Origin: UBA6016 sp964568395
GTDB lineage: Bacteria; Campylobacterota; Campylobacteria; Campylobacterales; UBA6016
NCBI GenBank assembly: GCA_964568395.1
Contig: CAZMPN010000025.1
Location: 1 to 20,741 of the forward strand
Length of the DNA stretch: 20,741 nt
Direction: 5' to 3'
The notes beneath the pieces are model-generated. The model was not told the DNA's origin. It ran no database searches and was given only the letters and a program-made list of their open reading frames with translations. Both the position numbers and the translations under genes were made by a program. Positions 1 to 7,300 of this stretch are shown here, piece after piece; position 1 is the first letter of the stretch; each line of letters opens with the position of its first letter.

Positions 1-723
1 GCCGAGAACGACCAAACACTAAAATCACTAGCGAACCGGGATGCTGCCATGAACGGCAAAACTGCTACATTTATGCCAAAACCGCTTTACGGCGACAACG
101 GCAACGGTATGCACGTACACCAATCAATCTGGAACAAAGGCGAAAATACGTTTGCGGGCAACGAATACCAAGGTCTATCAAAAACTGCCCTATACTACAT
201 CGGCGGCGTACTAAAACACGCTAGAGCTCTAGCGGCGTTCACAAACCCATCGACAAACTCTTACAAAAGACTAATCCCAGGTTTTGAAGCTCCGTCAATC
301 CTTGCTTACTCTGCGATGAACAGATCCGCATCTTGCAGAATCCCATACGTAAACAGCCCGAAAGCAAAAAGATGCGAATTTAGATTCCCTGACTCTACGG
401 CTAATCCATACCTAGCGTTCTCGGCAATGCTTCTTGCCGGTATCGACGGCATCAAAAACCAAATCGATCCGGGCGCTCCTAGAGAAGAAGACCTATTCGA
501 GCTTTCTCTTGACGAAATTAGGGAAAAAGGTATCAAGCAAATGCCTCATACACTAAGAGGCGCAGCTGAATCGCTAATCGCTGACTGGGATTTCCTAAAA
601 TCAACAGGCGTATTTACGGATGAAATGCTAAACGATTACAAGCAATTCCTGTTTGAAACACAAATCTGGCCATACGAAGCAAGACCTCATCCATTCGAAT
701 TCCTAACTTCTTACTCTTGCTAA
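1..723 (+). CDS. glnA: Glutamine synthetase, C-terminal part (gene cut by window start)
   Basis: This is the C-terminal half of a class I glutamine synthetase, which makes glutamine from glutamate, ammonia and ATP in the cytoplasm. About 240 codons are present out of roughly 475 expected. Visible family blocks are GKTATFMPKP, the catalytic-site GDNGNGMHVHQS, NPSTNSYKRLIPGFEAP and NRSASCRIP. At the position of the adenylylated Tyr of the enteric enzyme (NLYDLP) this protein reads DLFELS, with a Phe codon at 496-498, so control by GlnE-type adenylylation is unlikely. The same Tyr loss is known in Helicobacter pylori. The reading frame is open to base 1, but the first 15 or so codons match the family poorly compared with the rest. 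Codon use (many CTA and AAA) differs mildly from the neighbours, as in a highly expressed gene. It is followed at once by a terminator. Confidence 0.97.
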   Translation, partial: AENDQTLKSLANRDAAMNGKTATFMPKPLYGDNGNGMHVHQSIWNKGENTFAGNEYQGLSKTALYYIGGVLKHARALAAFTNPSTNSYKRLIPGFEAPSILAYSAMNRSASCRIPYVNSPKAKRCEFRFPDSTANPYLAFSAMLLAGIDGIKNQIDPGAPREEDLFELSLDEIREKGIKQMPHTLRGAAESLIADWDFLKSTGVFTDEMLNDYKQFLFETQIWPYEARPHPFEFLTSYSC

Positions 724-729
724 CAAAAT

Positions 730-767
730 CTTTCCCGCCAAAAGTGGCGGGAAAGTGATATTTTTTT
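730..767 (+). terminator. Rho-independent terminator of glnA
   Basis: A perfect 10-bp stem, CTTTCCCGCC (730-739) pairing with GGCGGGAAAG (746-755), has a 6-base loop and is followed by a run of seven T at 761-767. It begins seven bases after the glnA stop codon. This is the strongest terminator in the window and separates glnA from the regulator gene that follows. Confidence 0.93.
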
Positions 768-776
768 AAACTTCTA

Positions 777-785
777 TGCTACAAT
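777..785 (+). promoter_or_regulatory. Candidate extended -10 promoter of the PAS-LytTR gene
   Basis: TGCTACAAT (TG-n-TACAAT) lies about 30 bases before the start codon at 816, and a T-rich stretch sits upstream. Campylobacterota vegetative promoters usually have a good -10, often extended, and no clear -35. The call rests on pattern and position only. Confidence 0.45.
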
Positions 786-815
786 AATCAAAAATCTTTT
801 ATAAAGTTCGCCAAA

Positions 816-1610
816 ATGAAAGAGTTTGAAGTAGCGCTTAAAATCGTAAAAGACCGTTATAGACCGATTATCGACCATCAGCAAGAACTGTATTGCATAT
901 TCGACAAGAACCTTATAATCAAACATGTAAACGAAGCTTATTGCAGATATTTTAATAAAAAATATGACGAACTTGTCGGGAGAAGCTTCTTGGAGTTGAT
1001 GCCAAAAAGCGAACATAAATCGATTGTCAAAAAATACAAAGAGATTACCCCTGAAAATCATACGTTAACCTCAACCCACAAAGTCCAAATAGGCAATAAA
1101 AACTGCTACTGGCAGGAGTGGAAAGATATTGCTGTTTTTGACGAAAAAGGCGAACTAGTGGAATATCAGTCCATCGGCAGAGACGTTACCGAGATAAAAA
1201 AACTGCAAGAAGAGATCGAAGAGCTAAAAAGACGCTTCGATATGGAAAACACAAAAAACAGCCAGGCTTTTATAGGCAAAGACGGCAATAGAAAAATAAT
1301 CATAAACGCATCGGAAATCTGCTATATCAAAGCAGACCTAATAAATATCGAGGTTTATGCCAAAAACAAAAAAGCCAAAATATCAATGCAGATAAAAGAG
1401 GCTCAGAAGATACTGGAGGGGCTGAACTTCTTCAGAGTACACAGAAGCTACATGGTCAATCTCGATAAAATAAAACAGATGGAATCTATATCCGAGAGCA
1501 AATACAAAATATACTTTGATGACGTGGAAGATTTTGTAATCAGCAGCAAAAAAGGGGCTAAAGAGCTAAGACAACATATCAAAAAGGGGGCGCTTATACC
1601 CTCTTTTTAA
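816..1610 (+). CDS. PAS-LytTR DNA-binding regulator
   Basis: This 264-residue cytoplasmic protein is built as a one-component regulator. A PAS sensor domain covers about residues 15-125 (ending in the PAS/PAC-like GRDVTEIKKL). A short coiled coil follows at about 125-148, then a LytTR DNA-binding domain at about 150-255 with the family signature FFRVHRSYMVNLDKI (205-219). LytTR domains normally sit behind a CheY-like receiver in AlgR/LytR-type response regulators. Here the receiver is replaced by PAS, so no partner kinase is needed in principle. The PAS ligand is not evident from the sequence. The ribosome site before the ATG is weak. The 3' end overlaps the convergent exporter gene by 17 bases. 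Target genes are unknown, and the nearest candidates are glnA and the exporter operon. Confidence 0.88.
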   Translation: MKEFEVALKIVKDRYRPIIDHQQELYCIFDKNLIIKHVNEAYCRYFNKKYDELVGRSFLELMPKSEHKSIVKKYKEITPENHTLTSTHKVQIGNKNCYWQEWKDIAVFDEKGELVEYQSIGRDVTEIKKLQEEIEELKRRFDMENTKNSQAFIGKDGNRKIIINASEICYIKADLINIEVYAKNKKAKISMQIKEAQKILEGLNFFRVHRSYMVNLDKIKQMESISESKYKIYFDDVEDFVISSKKGAKELRQHIKKGALIPSF

Positions 1611-2037
1611 AAATAATCGATGAAGCTGTAAGCCCAAACGCCAAGGCGGCCAAAATAAATACGCTCTTACCCCCGTAATAGAAAAAAAGCTCCAATTTTT
1701 GCATATCGGGCTTTGGCGCGGATACGAAAACTATGATATTCTTTATCGCCTCAAATACGAAAGCGCCCGGAATCATAGGTATGCCGGCCGGAACTTTTAG
1801 CATTTGTCCGGGTATCTTCGTTTTTTGAGCCGCCAAATCCCCCATAATGCCCACGCACAGCGCCCCGGCAAGCACGGATATCTCCACGCCTATTCCGGCT
1901 TCCAAAAGCAGCTCGCGCGTCAAAAAACCGCAAAAAGCCAGAATGCCTACAAACGGGATATGGTTTTTTTGAACCTTGAAAACAAGCGAGAAGCCTATAG
2001 CCGCCACAACGGCGAAAAGCGGATTTAAAATATCCAC
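1594..2037 (-). CDS. yjjB: YjjB-like subunit of a ThrE-type threonine/serine exporter family transporter
   Basis: A 147-residue membrane protein with about four hydrophobic helices, the ThrE_2/DUF3815 half of the ThrE family. ThrE of Corynebacterium exports threonine and serine as one long chain, while the split YjjP-YjjB pair of E. coli has been linked to succinate export. The substrate here is therefore open. The motif IPMIPGAF in the middle of the chain matches the conserved IPG loop of the family. The start is GTG at 2035-2037, supported by an AGAGGAG ribosome site six bases upstream. It overlaps the end of the YjjP gene by 13 bases, which suggests translational coupling. It is the last gene of the ABC-F, YjjP, YjjB operon. 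Confidence 0.87.
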   Translation of the reverse strand: MDILNPLFAVVAAIGFSLVFKVQKNHIPFVGILAFCGFLTRELLLEAGIGVEISVLAGALCVGIMGDLAAQKTKIPGQMLKVPAGIPMIPGAFVFEAIKNIIVFVSAPKPDMQKLELFFYYGGKSVFILAALAFGLTASSIIFKKRV

Positions 2038-2774
2038 GCCAAACTCCTCTGTGTCACTATCGCCAAAGTAATGCCAAACACTATCCCAAAGGAGAGGAAT
2101 ACGGCCCTAAGCCCTCTTGCCGCACCGTTTAGGTAGTGCCCTTTTAGCATATCCTCGAAAGTATTTATAAGCTGGACTCCCGGAATCAAAAAAAACGTGG
2201 AAGCCGCCTGCACAACAGAAAAATTATCCACTCCCAGCATCTTCGAAAACAAGAACGCCGATAACGTCGCCGCATAAGCGCACACGAGATTGACAAACAT
2301 GGCGGATAGACCGATTTTTGCGATTTTGGATCTAATGTAATATCCGATAAACGCGGCCAAAAAGACGGCGACCATACCCACCGCTCCGGCGCCGAGTATC
2401 GCACCGAACGCCGCACACCCCAAAGGTACGGCAAGAAAAGATAGATGATAAAACGGCTGTTTTAGGGATACGAGAGAGGCCCTGAAGCTATCAAAATCTT
2501 TGCTTTTCGGATTTGTCGCATACCTGTGCAAAAGAGCGAGTTTTTCGAAATTCGGGTTCACGTCCTCTATATGCTTCATCTTCGTATCAAAGCCCGCGCC
2601 GTGGTTTAGCGTAATAAGAACAGATTTTGGAAGCACGAGCACGCCTACGTTTCTAAAACCGTTGGCTGCGGCAAAGGAGAGCATAGCCTCTTCGACGGAC
2701 GCGCTATCCGCCCCGGCCTCCATCATCTCCTTGCCTATCCAGAGCGTAGCGTCTGCTATTTGCGAAAACTCCAT
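2025..2774 (-). CDS. yjjP: YjjP-like subunit of a ThrE-type exporter (DUF1212)
   Basis: A 249-residue protein of the ThrE/DUF1212 family. The first ~110 residues are soluble and include the conserved region around GVLVLPKSVLITLNHG. The remainder holds about five membrane helices and the family signature LIPGVQLINTFEDMLKGHYL, about 55 residues from the end. It should pair with the YjjB subunit encoded just downstream to form the complete exporter. Its ATG directly abuts the stop codon of the ABC-F gene, with no spacer, so the two are almost certainly cotranscribed. The transported solute (threonine, serine or a dicarboxylate) cannot be read from the sequence. Confidence 0.9.
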   Translation of the reverse strand: MEFSQIADATLWIGKEMMEAGADSASVEEAMLSFAAANGFRNVGVLVLPKSVLITLNHGAGFDTKMKHIEDVNPNFEKLALLHRYATNPKSKDFDSFRASLVSLKQPFYHLSFLAVPLGCAAFGAILGAGAVGMVAVFLAAFIGYYIRSKIAKIGLSAMFVNLVCAYAATLSAFLFSKMLGVDNFSVVQAASTFFLIPGVQLINTFEDMLKGHYLNGAARGLRAVFLSFGIVFGITLAIVTQRSLAWIF

Positions 2775-4715
2775 CTAGTTTCCAAATCCTTCTATCTTCT
2801 CTTCTATCTCAAAAAAGCGTTCCATCTTTACTTCCAGTGTACGCTCGGCCTCTTCCAGCTGCGAGGATAGTTTGGAGATACCCTCTTTTTGGTATATCTC
2901 GGGGTCGCCAAGAGCGTTTGTCAGCCTCTTTATCTCGGCTTCAAGCGACTCAATCTCTTTTGGCAGACTCTCGTACTCGATTTTTTCTTTATAGCTTAGT
3001 TTCTTCGTCTCTTTTTTCGGTTTTTCCTCTTTTGGTTTTTGAGTCTCTACTGATGCGCTCTCCATCCCGTCCAGTTCCCGCAGCTCTTTTTCTATCTCCA
3101 GGTATTCCGAATAGCTTTGATAGCTCTCTTCTATCCGTCCGTTGCCCTCAAAAATAAGCAGCTTGCTGGCGAGCTTGTCGACAAAATACCTATCGTGGCT
3201 TACGAAAATGACGGAACCTTCGAAATTTTGTATATACTCCTCCAAGATGTTTATCGTCGGAATATCAAGGTCGTTGGTCGGCTCGTCCATTATGAGGCAA
3301 TCCACTTTTTTGGCGAAAAGAAGGGCCAGCGCCACACGGCTCTTCTCTCCTCCTGAGAGTATGCCTATTTTTTTATCTAAAAACTCTTTTGGGAAAAGGA
3401 AGTTTTTTAGATAGCCGTAAACGTGCATATTTTTGCCCTGCACCTCCACTCGGTCTCCGCCGTTTGGACAAAACGTATCCAAAATATCTTTGCTGTCGTC
3501 AAGACCCGCCTTGCTTTGATCAAAATATCCGACGGCAAAGTCCCCGACCCTTACCGTACCGCTGTCGGCCTTCAGCTCTCCCCTCAAGAGTTTCAATAGG
3601 GTTGATTTGCCGCTTCCGTTTGGCCCGACTATGGCTATACGGTCTTTTTGCAATATCCTCGCAGTAAAATCCTTGATTATCTGTTTGCCGCCAAACGAGA
3701 GGGAGACGTTTTCCAGCCAAAACAGCTCTTTTTGGCGGTTTTGCGCGCTTCCGCCGTTCCAGTTTTTTCTCTCTCGCTCCAGCTCTACCCTCATCTTTCT
3801 AATCGCGCTCGGATTTTTCTTCGCCTGTTCCCTGAGGTCCAGTAGTTTTCTTTTGCGCCCTTCATTACGTTTACGTCTGGCGCTAACGCCCCTTTGGTAC
3901 CAATTTTCCTCTTGTTTCAAAAGCCGCAGCAGATTTTCATGTTCTATCTTCATATTTTCCAAAATCTTGGCTTTTTGACCGAGATACTCTTCGTATCCGC
4001 CCTTGAAACTTCTAAGCTTGGCGTTGTCTATCTCGACAGAGCGCGTAGCTATACGGTCGATGAAGTATCTATCGTGCGATATAAAAATCATCGTATAGTT
4101 CTCGGAGAGTATAAGCTCCTCCAAAAACTCCACCATATAGACGTCAAGATGGTTGGTAGGCTCATCCAGAAGAAGGACGTCCGGCTTTTGCAAAAGCAGG
4201 CTCGCAAGCGCGACGCGTCTTTGTTCCCCACCGGAAAGCGTTACCGTGCGCTGTTCCCTAAACTCCGAGAGCTTTAATTGCTCCACTATGCGCTCTATCT
4301 TGTCTTCAAGGTTCCATGCGGAGTGGTGCTCCAAAAACTCGGACAGCTCCTCGCTTCTTTTCAGAAGCTCTTTGTCTTCATGGTTTTGGCTAAGGGCGGT
4401 CGTTACCCTCTCAAATTCGGCTTTTGCGTCAAAAAGCTCCTTGAGGCTTTTTTTGAGAGACTCCATTACGTTATCGTCGGGATCGAACTTCGGATCTTGC
4501 GCCAGCATCTTTATCTCTATGCCGTTTTGGCGGATTATCCTGCCCTCGTCCGCCTCCGTCTCTCCGGTGATTATCTTCAGGAGAGTAGACTTGCCGCTGC
4601 CATTTTTACCGATAAGAGAGACCCTCTCGCCTTTTTCGAGGACGAAATCCACTCCGTCTAGTATCTTTTGGGCTTCAAAACTTTTTTTTATATCCAATAA
4701 ATCTATTAGTGCCAT
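2775..4715 (-). CDS. uup: ABC-F family ATPase, Uup-like
   Basis: A 646-residue protein with two ABC ATPase domains and no membrane segment, so it belongs to the ABC-F group that acts on ribosomes or DNA rather than in transport. Domain 1 has Walker A GKNGSGKST (36-44), signature LSGGEQRR (160-167) and Walker B LLLDEPTNHLD (181-191). A charged linker follows, with GVSARRKRNEGRKRK near 276-290. Domain 2 has GPNGSGKST (364-372), LSGGEKSR and LIMDEPTNDLD. The C-terminal ~110 residues are Lys/Glu-rich and end in a coiled coil, which is typical of Uup and absent from EttA. E. coli Uup affects transposon excision and ribosome function. It is the first gene of a three-gene operon with yjjP and yjjB and has its own promoter upstream. 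An A8 run near the start codes for IKKSF and leaves the frame intact. Confidence 0.92.
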   Translation of the reverse strand: MALIDLLDIKKSFEAQKILDGVDFVLEKGERVSLIGKNGSGKSTLLKIITGETEADEGRIIRQNGIEIKMLAQDPKFDPDDNVMESLKKSLKELFDAKAEFERVTTALSQNHEDKELLKRSEELSEFLEHHSAWNLEDKIERIVEQLKLSEFREQRTVTLSGGEQRRVALASLLLQKPDVLLLDEPTNHLDVYMVEFLEELILSENYTMIFISHDRYFIDRIATRSVEIDNAKLRSFKGGYEEYLGQKAKILENMKIEHENLLRLLKQEENWYQRGVSARRKRNEGRKRKLLDLREQAKKNPSAIRKMRVELERERKNWNGGSAQNRQKELFWLENVSLSFGGKQIIKDFTARILQKDRIAIVGPNGSGKSTLLKLLRGELKADSGTVRVGDFAVGYFDQSKAGLDDSKDILDTFCPNGGDRVEVQGKNMHVYGYLKNFLFPKEFLDKKIGILSGGEKSRVALALLFAKKVDCLIMDEPTNDLDIPTINILEEYIQNFEGSVIFVSHDRYFVDKLASKLLIFEGNGRIEESYQSYSEYLEIEKELRELDGMESASVETQKPKEEKPKKETKKLSYKEKIEYESLPKEIESLEAEIKRLTNALGDPEIYQKEGISKLSSQLEEAERTLEVKMERFFEIEEKIEGFGN

Positions 4716-4744
4716 TAGTAGCTTTCACACGGTTTTTGAAGTGA

Positions 4745-4750
4745 ATTATA
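4745..4750 (-). promoter_or_regulatory. Sigma-70 type -10 box of the ABC-F/yjjPB operon
   Basis: On the minus strand the sequence reads TATAAT, a perfect -10. A weak -35 candidate, TTACAA, lies 17 bases upstream inside the end of the preceding gene. The predicted start of transcription falls about 22 bases before the ABC-F ATG. This separates the exporter operon from the nif operon that ends at 4763, although no terminator is visible between them and read-through is possible. Confidence 0.6.
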
Positions 4751-4762
4751 GTGGAAATGGGG

Positions 4763-5041
4763 TTAGTTTGTAACGATGTCTTCCAGCATCTGTTTTAGAC
4801 GGTTGTTTCGTATCTCTATCAGACGCACTATCTCTTGCAGGTCGAATTCGCCAAAATATGTCATATCGAATAGTTTTTGAAGAGGCTGGCGACAGCACGT
4901 CTTGTCGCATCCGGTTACCAGCTTTTTCGCTTTTTTGTACGGCAAATCCGTATTTTGAAAGATTGCGACGGCGTCGGCGATGCTCTTTTCGCCGCATTCG
5001 CATATCTCTATCTTGGCAAGCTCTTCGTCCCAGCCTTTCAC
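4763..5041 (-). CDS. Small Cys-rich protein, candidate BFD-like [2Fe-2S] domain, last gene of the nif operon
   Basis: A 92-residue soluble protein that I do not recognise by name. It carries Cys14-x-Cys16, then 28 residues, then Cys45-x3-Cys49-Cys50, in a context of ICECGEKSIADAV and LVTGCDKTCC. The spacing, and the predicted helices between the pairs, resemble the BFD-like [2Fe-2S] fold of bacterioferritin-associated ferredoxin and the middle of NifU (C-x-C, about 32 residues, C-x2-C). Iron-sulfur binding is my inference. The C-terminal 40 residues are helical and charged. I place the start at GTG 5039-5041 because AAAGGA precedes it at ideal spacing. The longer frame from a GTG at 5068 has no ribosome site and would begin inside a hairpin. 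It follows the DUF683 gene by 95 bases. Confidence 0.72.
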   Translation of the reverse strand: MKGWDEELAKIEICECGEKSIADAVAIFQNTDLPYKKAKKLVTGCDKTCCRQPLQKLFDMTYFGEFDLQEIVRLIEIRNNRLKQMLEDIVTN

Positions 5042-5061
5042 AATAATCCTTTGTATAATCT

Positions 5062-5129
5062 GCCGCACTTTATGCGGCTAGCTTTAACGCCTTAGCGGCT
5101 AGCGTAGCCATGAATGGGCTTTGCCCATT
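5062..5129. repeat. Three tandem hairpins with a duplicated 9-mer between two nif-operon genes
   Basis: Three perfect short inverted repeats lie side by side. They are GCCGCA/TGCGGC (5062-5067 with 5073-5078), GGCTA/TAGCC (5097-5101 with 5105-5109) and AATGGGC/GCCCATT (5113-5119 with 5123-5129). The 9-mer GCGGCTAGC occurs twice, at 5074-5082 and 5095-5103. No T-run follows on the minus strand, so this is not a normal terminator. It could be a REP-like element, an RNA processing or stability element within the nif transcript, or the remnant of a small mobile repeat. Confidence 0.6.
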
Positions 5130-5136
5130 AGACGTA

Positions 5137-5319
5137 CTACAAATTGTGCTCTTTTTTGAAAGCGTAATACTCGTCGATAGCCTTGATAATCTGCTCGCTT
5201 AGCGGTTTTAGTTCGTTATACTCGCTCCAGAGCGTATCCTCGACTATATCGTGTATTTTTGACGCGATTTCGCTCGCCTTTCTCTTCATGGTGGCTAGCT
5301 CTTTTTTTGGATCTTCCAT
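5137..5319 (-). CDS. DUF683/Rop-like (CCE_0567 family) nif-associated small protein
   Basis: A 60-residue, wholly helical, charged protein with the pattern ELATMKRKASEIASKIHDIVED, which matches the small DUF683/Rop-like proteins found beside nifX in Azotobacter, cyanobacteria and other diazotrophs. These fold as antiparallel helical hairpins that assemble as dimers. Their biochemical role is not settled, and a link to metal cluster handling has been proposed. The start ATG has a strong GGGGAG site. It sits 21 bases after the GNAT gene in the nifB-nifV operon, which supports the assignment despite the short length. Confidence 0.82.
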   Translation of the reverse strand: MEDPKKELATMKRKASEIASKIHDIVEDTLWSEYNELKPLSEQIIKAIDEYYAFKKEHNL

Positions 5320-5340
5320 TTTTCTCCCCTTATATAAAAT

Positions 5341-6174
5341 TTAACCGAGCGACCCGGCGCTGGCAAACGAATAGATGTTTTCGTATCCGATTTTCAGGTC
5401 TTCGCCTTTGGCCATCTGAATCGTTCTGCCGACCTCCTCAAATCCGTAACCGATGAAAAACGATAGGATTTCGTCTATTTTTGGCGCGTCTATATATATC
5501 TCTTTCATCCCACGAAAGTGTAAAAACTCCCGAAACATCCTCTCCGCATCCAGATACGCCCCGCTTCTGACCTCGAAAGGTCCCACGAATGCGCTACCAC
5601 CTACCATCCGGGAGTGCAAAAAGCCGTTTTCGGTCGCAAAGTAGATTGAGCTTTTGGAGACTCCGTCCTCGCTCAAAAGCACGCTCCTCTCCTCATTGAA
5701 AAATTCCGCGTCAAGCTTTAGGGCTATTTGGGGCATATTTTTTTGTTCCGTTTCGCCAAACCCGGTAAATCCTCTATTTAGAAGCTCTTTCTTGCTTTTT
5801 AGCCTGATTACCTCTATGCACTCTTTGAAACCGTAATTTTTGTAAAATTTTTTCAAAAGAGGATTTGCGTTCAGATACACGGGCTCCTTCCCGCCGATAG
5901 ACTTCAAAACGGTCTCGAAGAGACGCTTGCCGTAACCCTTTTTCCGATACTCCCTAAAAACCAGGAAATTGCCTATCCATGCGGATTTCTCATGCATATA
6001 CGCGGTAATCCCGCCGGCCATTTTACCGTCCACAAGAGCCGCAAAGCACATCGTCGGGAACCTTGCGATTGTTTTTTGCAATTCGAATTCGTCTATCAGC
6101 CACCCTTCTTTAATCGCCTCGGCAACAAAAGCCCCAATCAGATCATGGCGAAACCAGACTATTTTCAGGCGCAA
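5341..6174 (-). CDS. Two-domain GNAT acetyltransferase in the nif operon
   Basis: A 277-residue protein. The N-terminal ~125 residues are a GNAT domain with the acetyl-CoA pyrophosphate-binding motif RKKGYG (77-82) after the beta-4 stretch WIGNFLVFREY. The C-terminal ~140 residues, about 135-277, resemble the second domain of YitH/Acetyltransf_18-type GNATs (VGPFEVRSGAYLDAERMFREF, then IYIDAP and FFIGYGFEEVGR). The acceptor substrate is unknown. The start is TTG at 6172-6174, overlapping the end of nifV by 10 bases, with AAAAGG seven bases upstream. No alternative ATG is placed so that it keeps the first strand. Its coupling to nifV (acetyl-CoA-dependent homocitrate synthesis) suggests a job in nitrogen fixation, such as modifying a Nif protein or a small metabolite, but that is inference only. 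Confidence 0.85.
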   Translation of the reverse strand: MRLKIVWFRHDLIGAFVAEAIKEGWLIDEFELQKTIARFPTMCFAALVDGKMAGGITAYMHEKSAWIGNFLVFREYRKKGYGKRLFETVLKSIGGKEPVYLNANPLLKKFYKNYGFKECIEVIRLKSKKELLNRGFTGFGETEQKNMPQIALKLDAEFFNEERSVLLSEDGVSKSSIYFATENGFLHSRMVGGSAFVGPFEVRSGAYLDAERMFREFLHFRGMKEIYIDAPKIDEILSFFIGYGFEEVGRTIQMAKGEDLKIGYENIYSFASAGSLG

Positions 6175-7283
6175 CTCGAAGCCTTTTCGAATATAGCTTT
6201 TAGCTCTTTGGAAGTTAGCGTCTTTTTGTTTTTTTCGGCCACCTCCCGAACCTCGTCCAGCACTACCCCAAGCTCCTCTTTTTTGGCTTCTACGCCGACT
6301 CTTTCGAGCCTATGCCTTATCGAATCCCTGCCGGTATGTTTACCTATCGGATACGCTCTTTTGCCGCCCACGGCCTTTGGTGAAAACGGCTCGTACGACG
6401 CTGAATTTTTCAAAACCCCGCTGGCGTGAATTCCGCTTTCGTGGGCAAATAGCCTTTTGCCTATTACCGGCGCGTTTACGGCTACTTTTATGCCGCTGGC
6501 TTTTGCGACCTTGGATATCAAGGCTTTTAGCGCCGTGCTATCCAGCGCTCTTTGTTCGCCTATTTGGTATATCAGGCTCATGAGCACCTGTTCAAAACTG
6601 GCGTTTCCGGCTCTCTCCCCAATACCTAGCGTAGTCGTATTGACGCTAGACGCTCCGGCTTCTACGCCGGCGATAGCGTTTGCCGTAGCCATTCCAAAAT
6701 CGTTATGGGTGTGCATCTCCAGCGGCAATCCGAGCGAAGAGAGCGAACTTATTACCTTGTGCGTTTTCGTCGGCGTCAAAATCCCGACCGTATCGCAAAA
6801 GCGAAATCTATCGGCGCCAAGCGACGACACAAAACCTATAAGCTCCTTTAAAAATCTCTCATCGGCCCTGCTCGCATCTTCCGCGCCTATACATACGAAC
6901 AACCCCTCTTTTTTGGCTAGCGTCACGGAGCTCTCCAGATTTTTATATATCTTCTCTTTTGATAGATTTTTTACGCCCATCAAAATATCGCTCGTAGGCA
7001 CGGAGAGATCTACGGACTTTAGTCCGCAAGATAGCGCATATCCGACATCTTCTTCGGTAGCTCTGCACCACCCCATCTCTCTTACGCCAAGCCCCAAAGA
7101 GAGTATCTCTTTTATCGCCTCTCTCTCTTTTGCCCCCATCGCCGGGATTCCAACCTCAAGCTCGTCGGCTCCGGCCTCTACAAGCAGTTTTGCGATCTCT
7201 AGCTTCTCTTTTAGGCTAAAAGCCACGTACGGGGCCTGCTCGCCGTCCCTTAAGGTGGTGTCGTTGATTAAAATTTGGCCCAT
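6165..7283 (-). CDS. nifV: Homocitrate synthase NifV
   Basis: A 372-residue enzyme that condenses acetyl-CoA with 2-oxoglutarate to homocitrate, the organic ligand of the nitrogenase FeMo-cofactor. It is a DRE-TIM barrel enzyme of the isopropylmalate synthase superfamily. Seen in order are DTTLRDGEQ (8-16) with the metal and catalytic residues, the metal-binding His pair HTHND (191-195), GIGERAGN near 225, and the HESGIHASG motif near 285. It lacks the C-terminal regulatory domain of LeuA, and its length fits NifV (about 375-380). The gene context with nifB 17 bases upstream separates it from lysine-pathway homocitrate synthase. The start has an ideal AAGGAGG site. Confidence 0.95.
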   Translation of the reverse strand: MGQILINDTTLRDGEQAPYVAFSLKEKLEIAKLLVEAGADELEVGIPAMGAKEREAIKEILSLGLGVREMGWCRATEEDVGYALSCGLKSVDLSVPTSDILMGVKNLSKEKIYKNLESSVTLAKKEGLFVCIGAEDASRADERFLKELIGFVSSLGADRFRFCDTVGILTPTKTHKVISSLSSLGLPLEMHTHNDFGMATANAIAGVEAGASSVNTTTLGIGERAGNASFEQVLMSLIYQIGEQRALDSTALKALISKVAKASGIKVAVNAPVIGKRLFAHESGIHASGVLKNSASYEPFSPKAVGGKRAYPIGKHTGRDSIRHRLERVGVEAKKEELGVVLDEVREVAEKNKKTLTSKELKAIFEKASSCA

Positions 7284-7300
7284 CTCATAGCCTCCTTTTA

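Noticed and set aside
1..48. Frameshift or recombination point at the start of the glnA fragment
   Set aside because: The frame is open and residues align in register with the family (conserved Asn, Gln, Lys, Ala-Ala, Gly-Lys). The weak match may be end-of-contig sequence error or natural divergence.
4681..4690. A8 run near the start of the ABC-F gene as a slippage or phase-variation site
   Set aside because: The frame is intact on both sides and Lys-Lys codons in an AT-rich start region explain the run.
5042..5068. Upstream extension of the small Cys protein to a GTG at 5066-5068
   Set aside because: No ribosome site precedes it and the GTG lies inside a hairpin arm and loop. The GTG at 5039-5041 has AAAGGA at ideal spacing.
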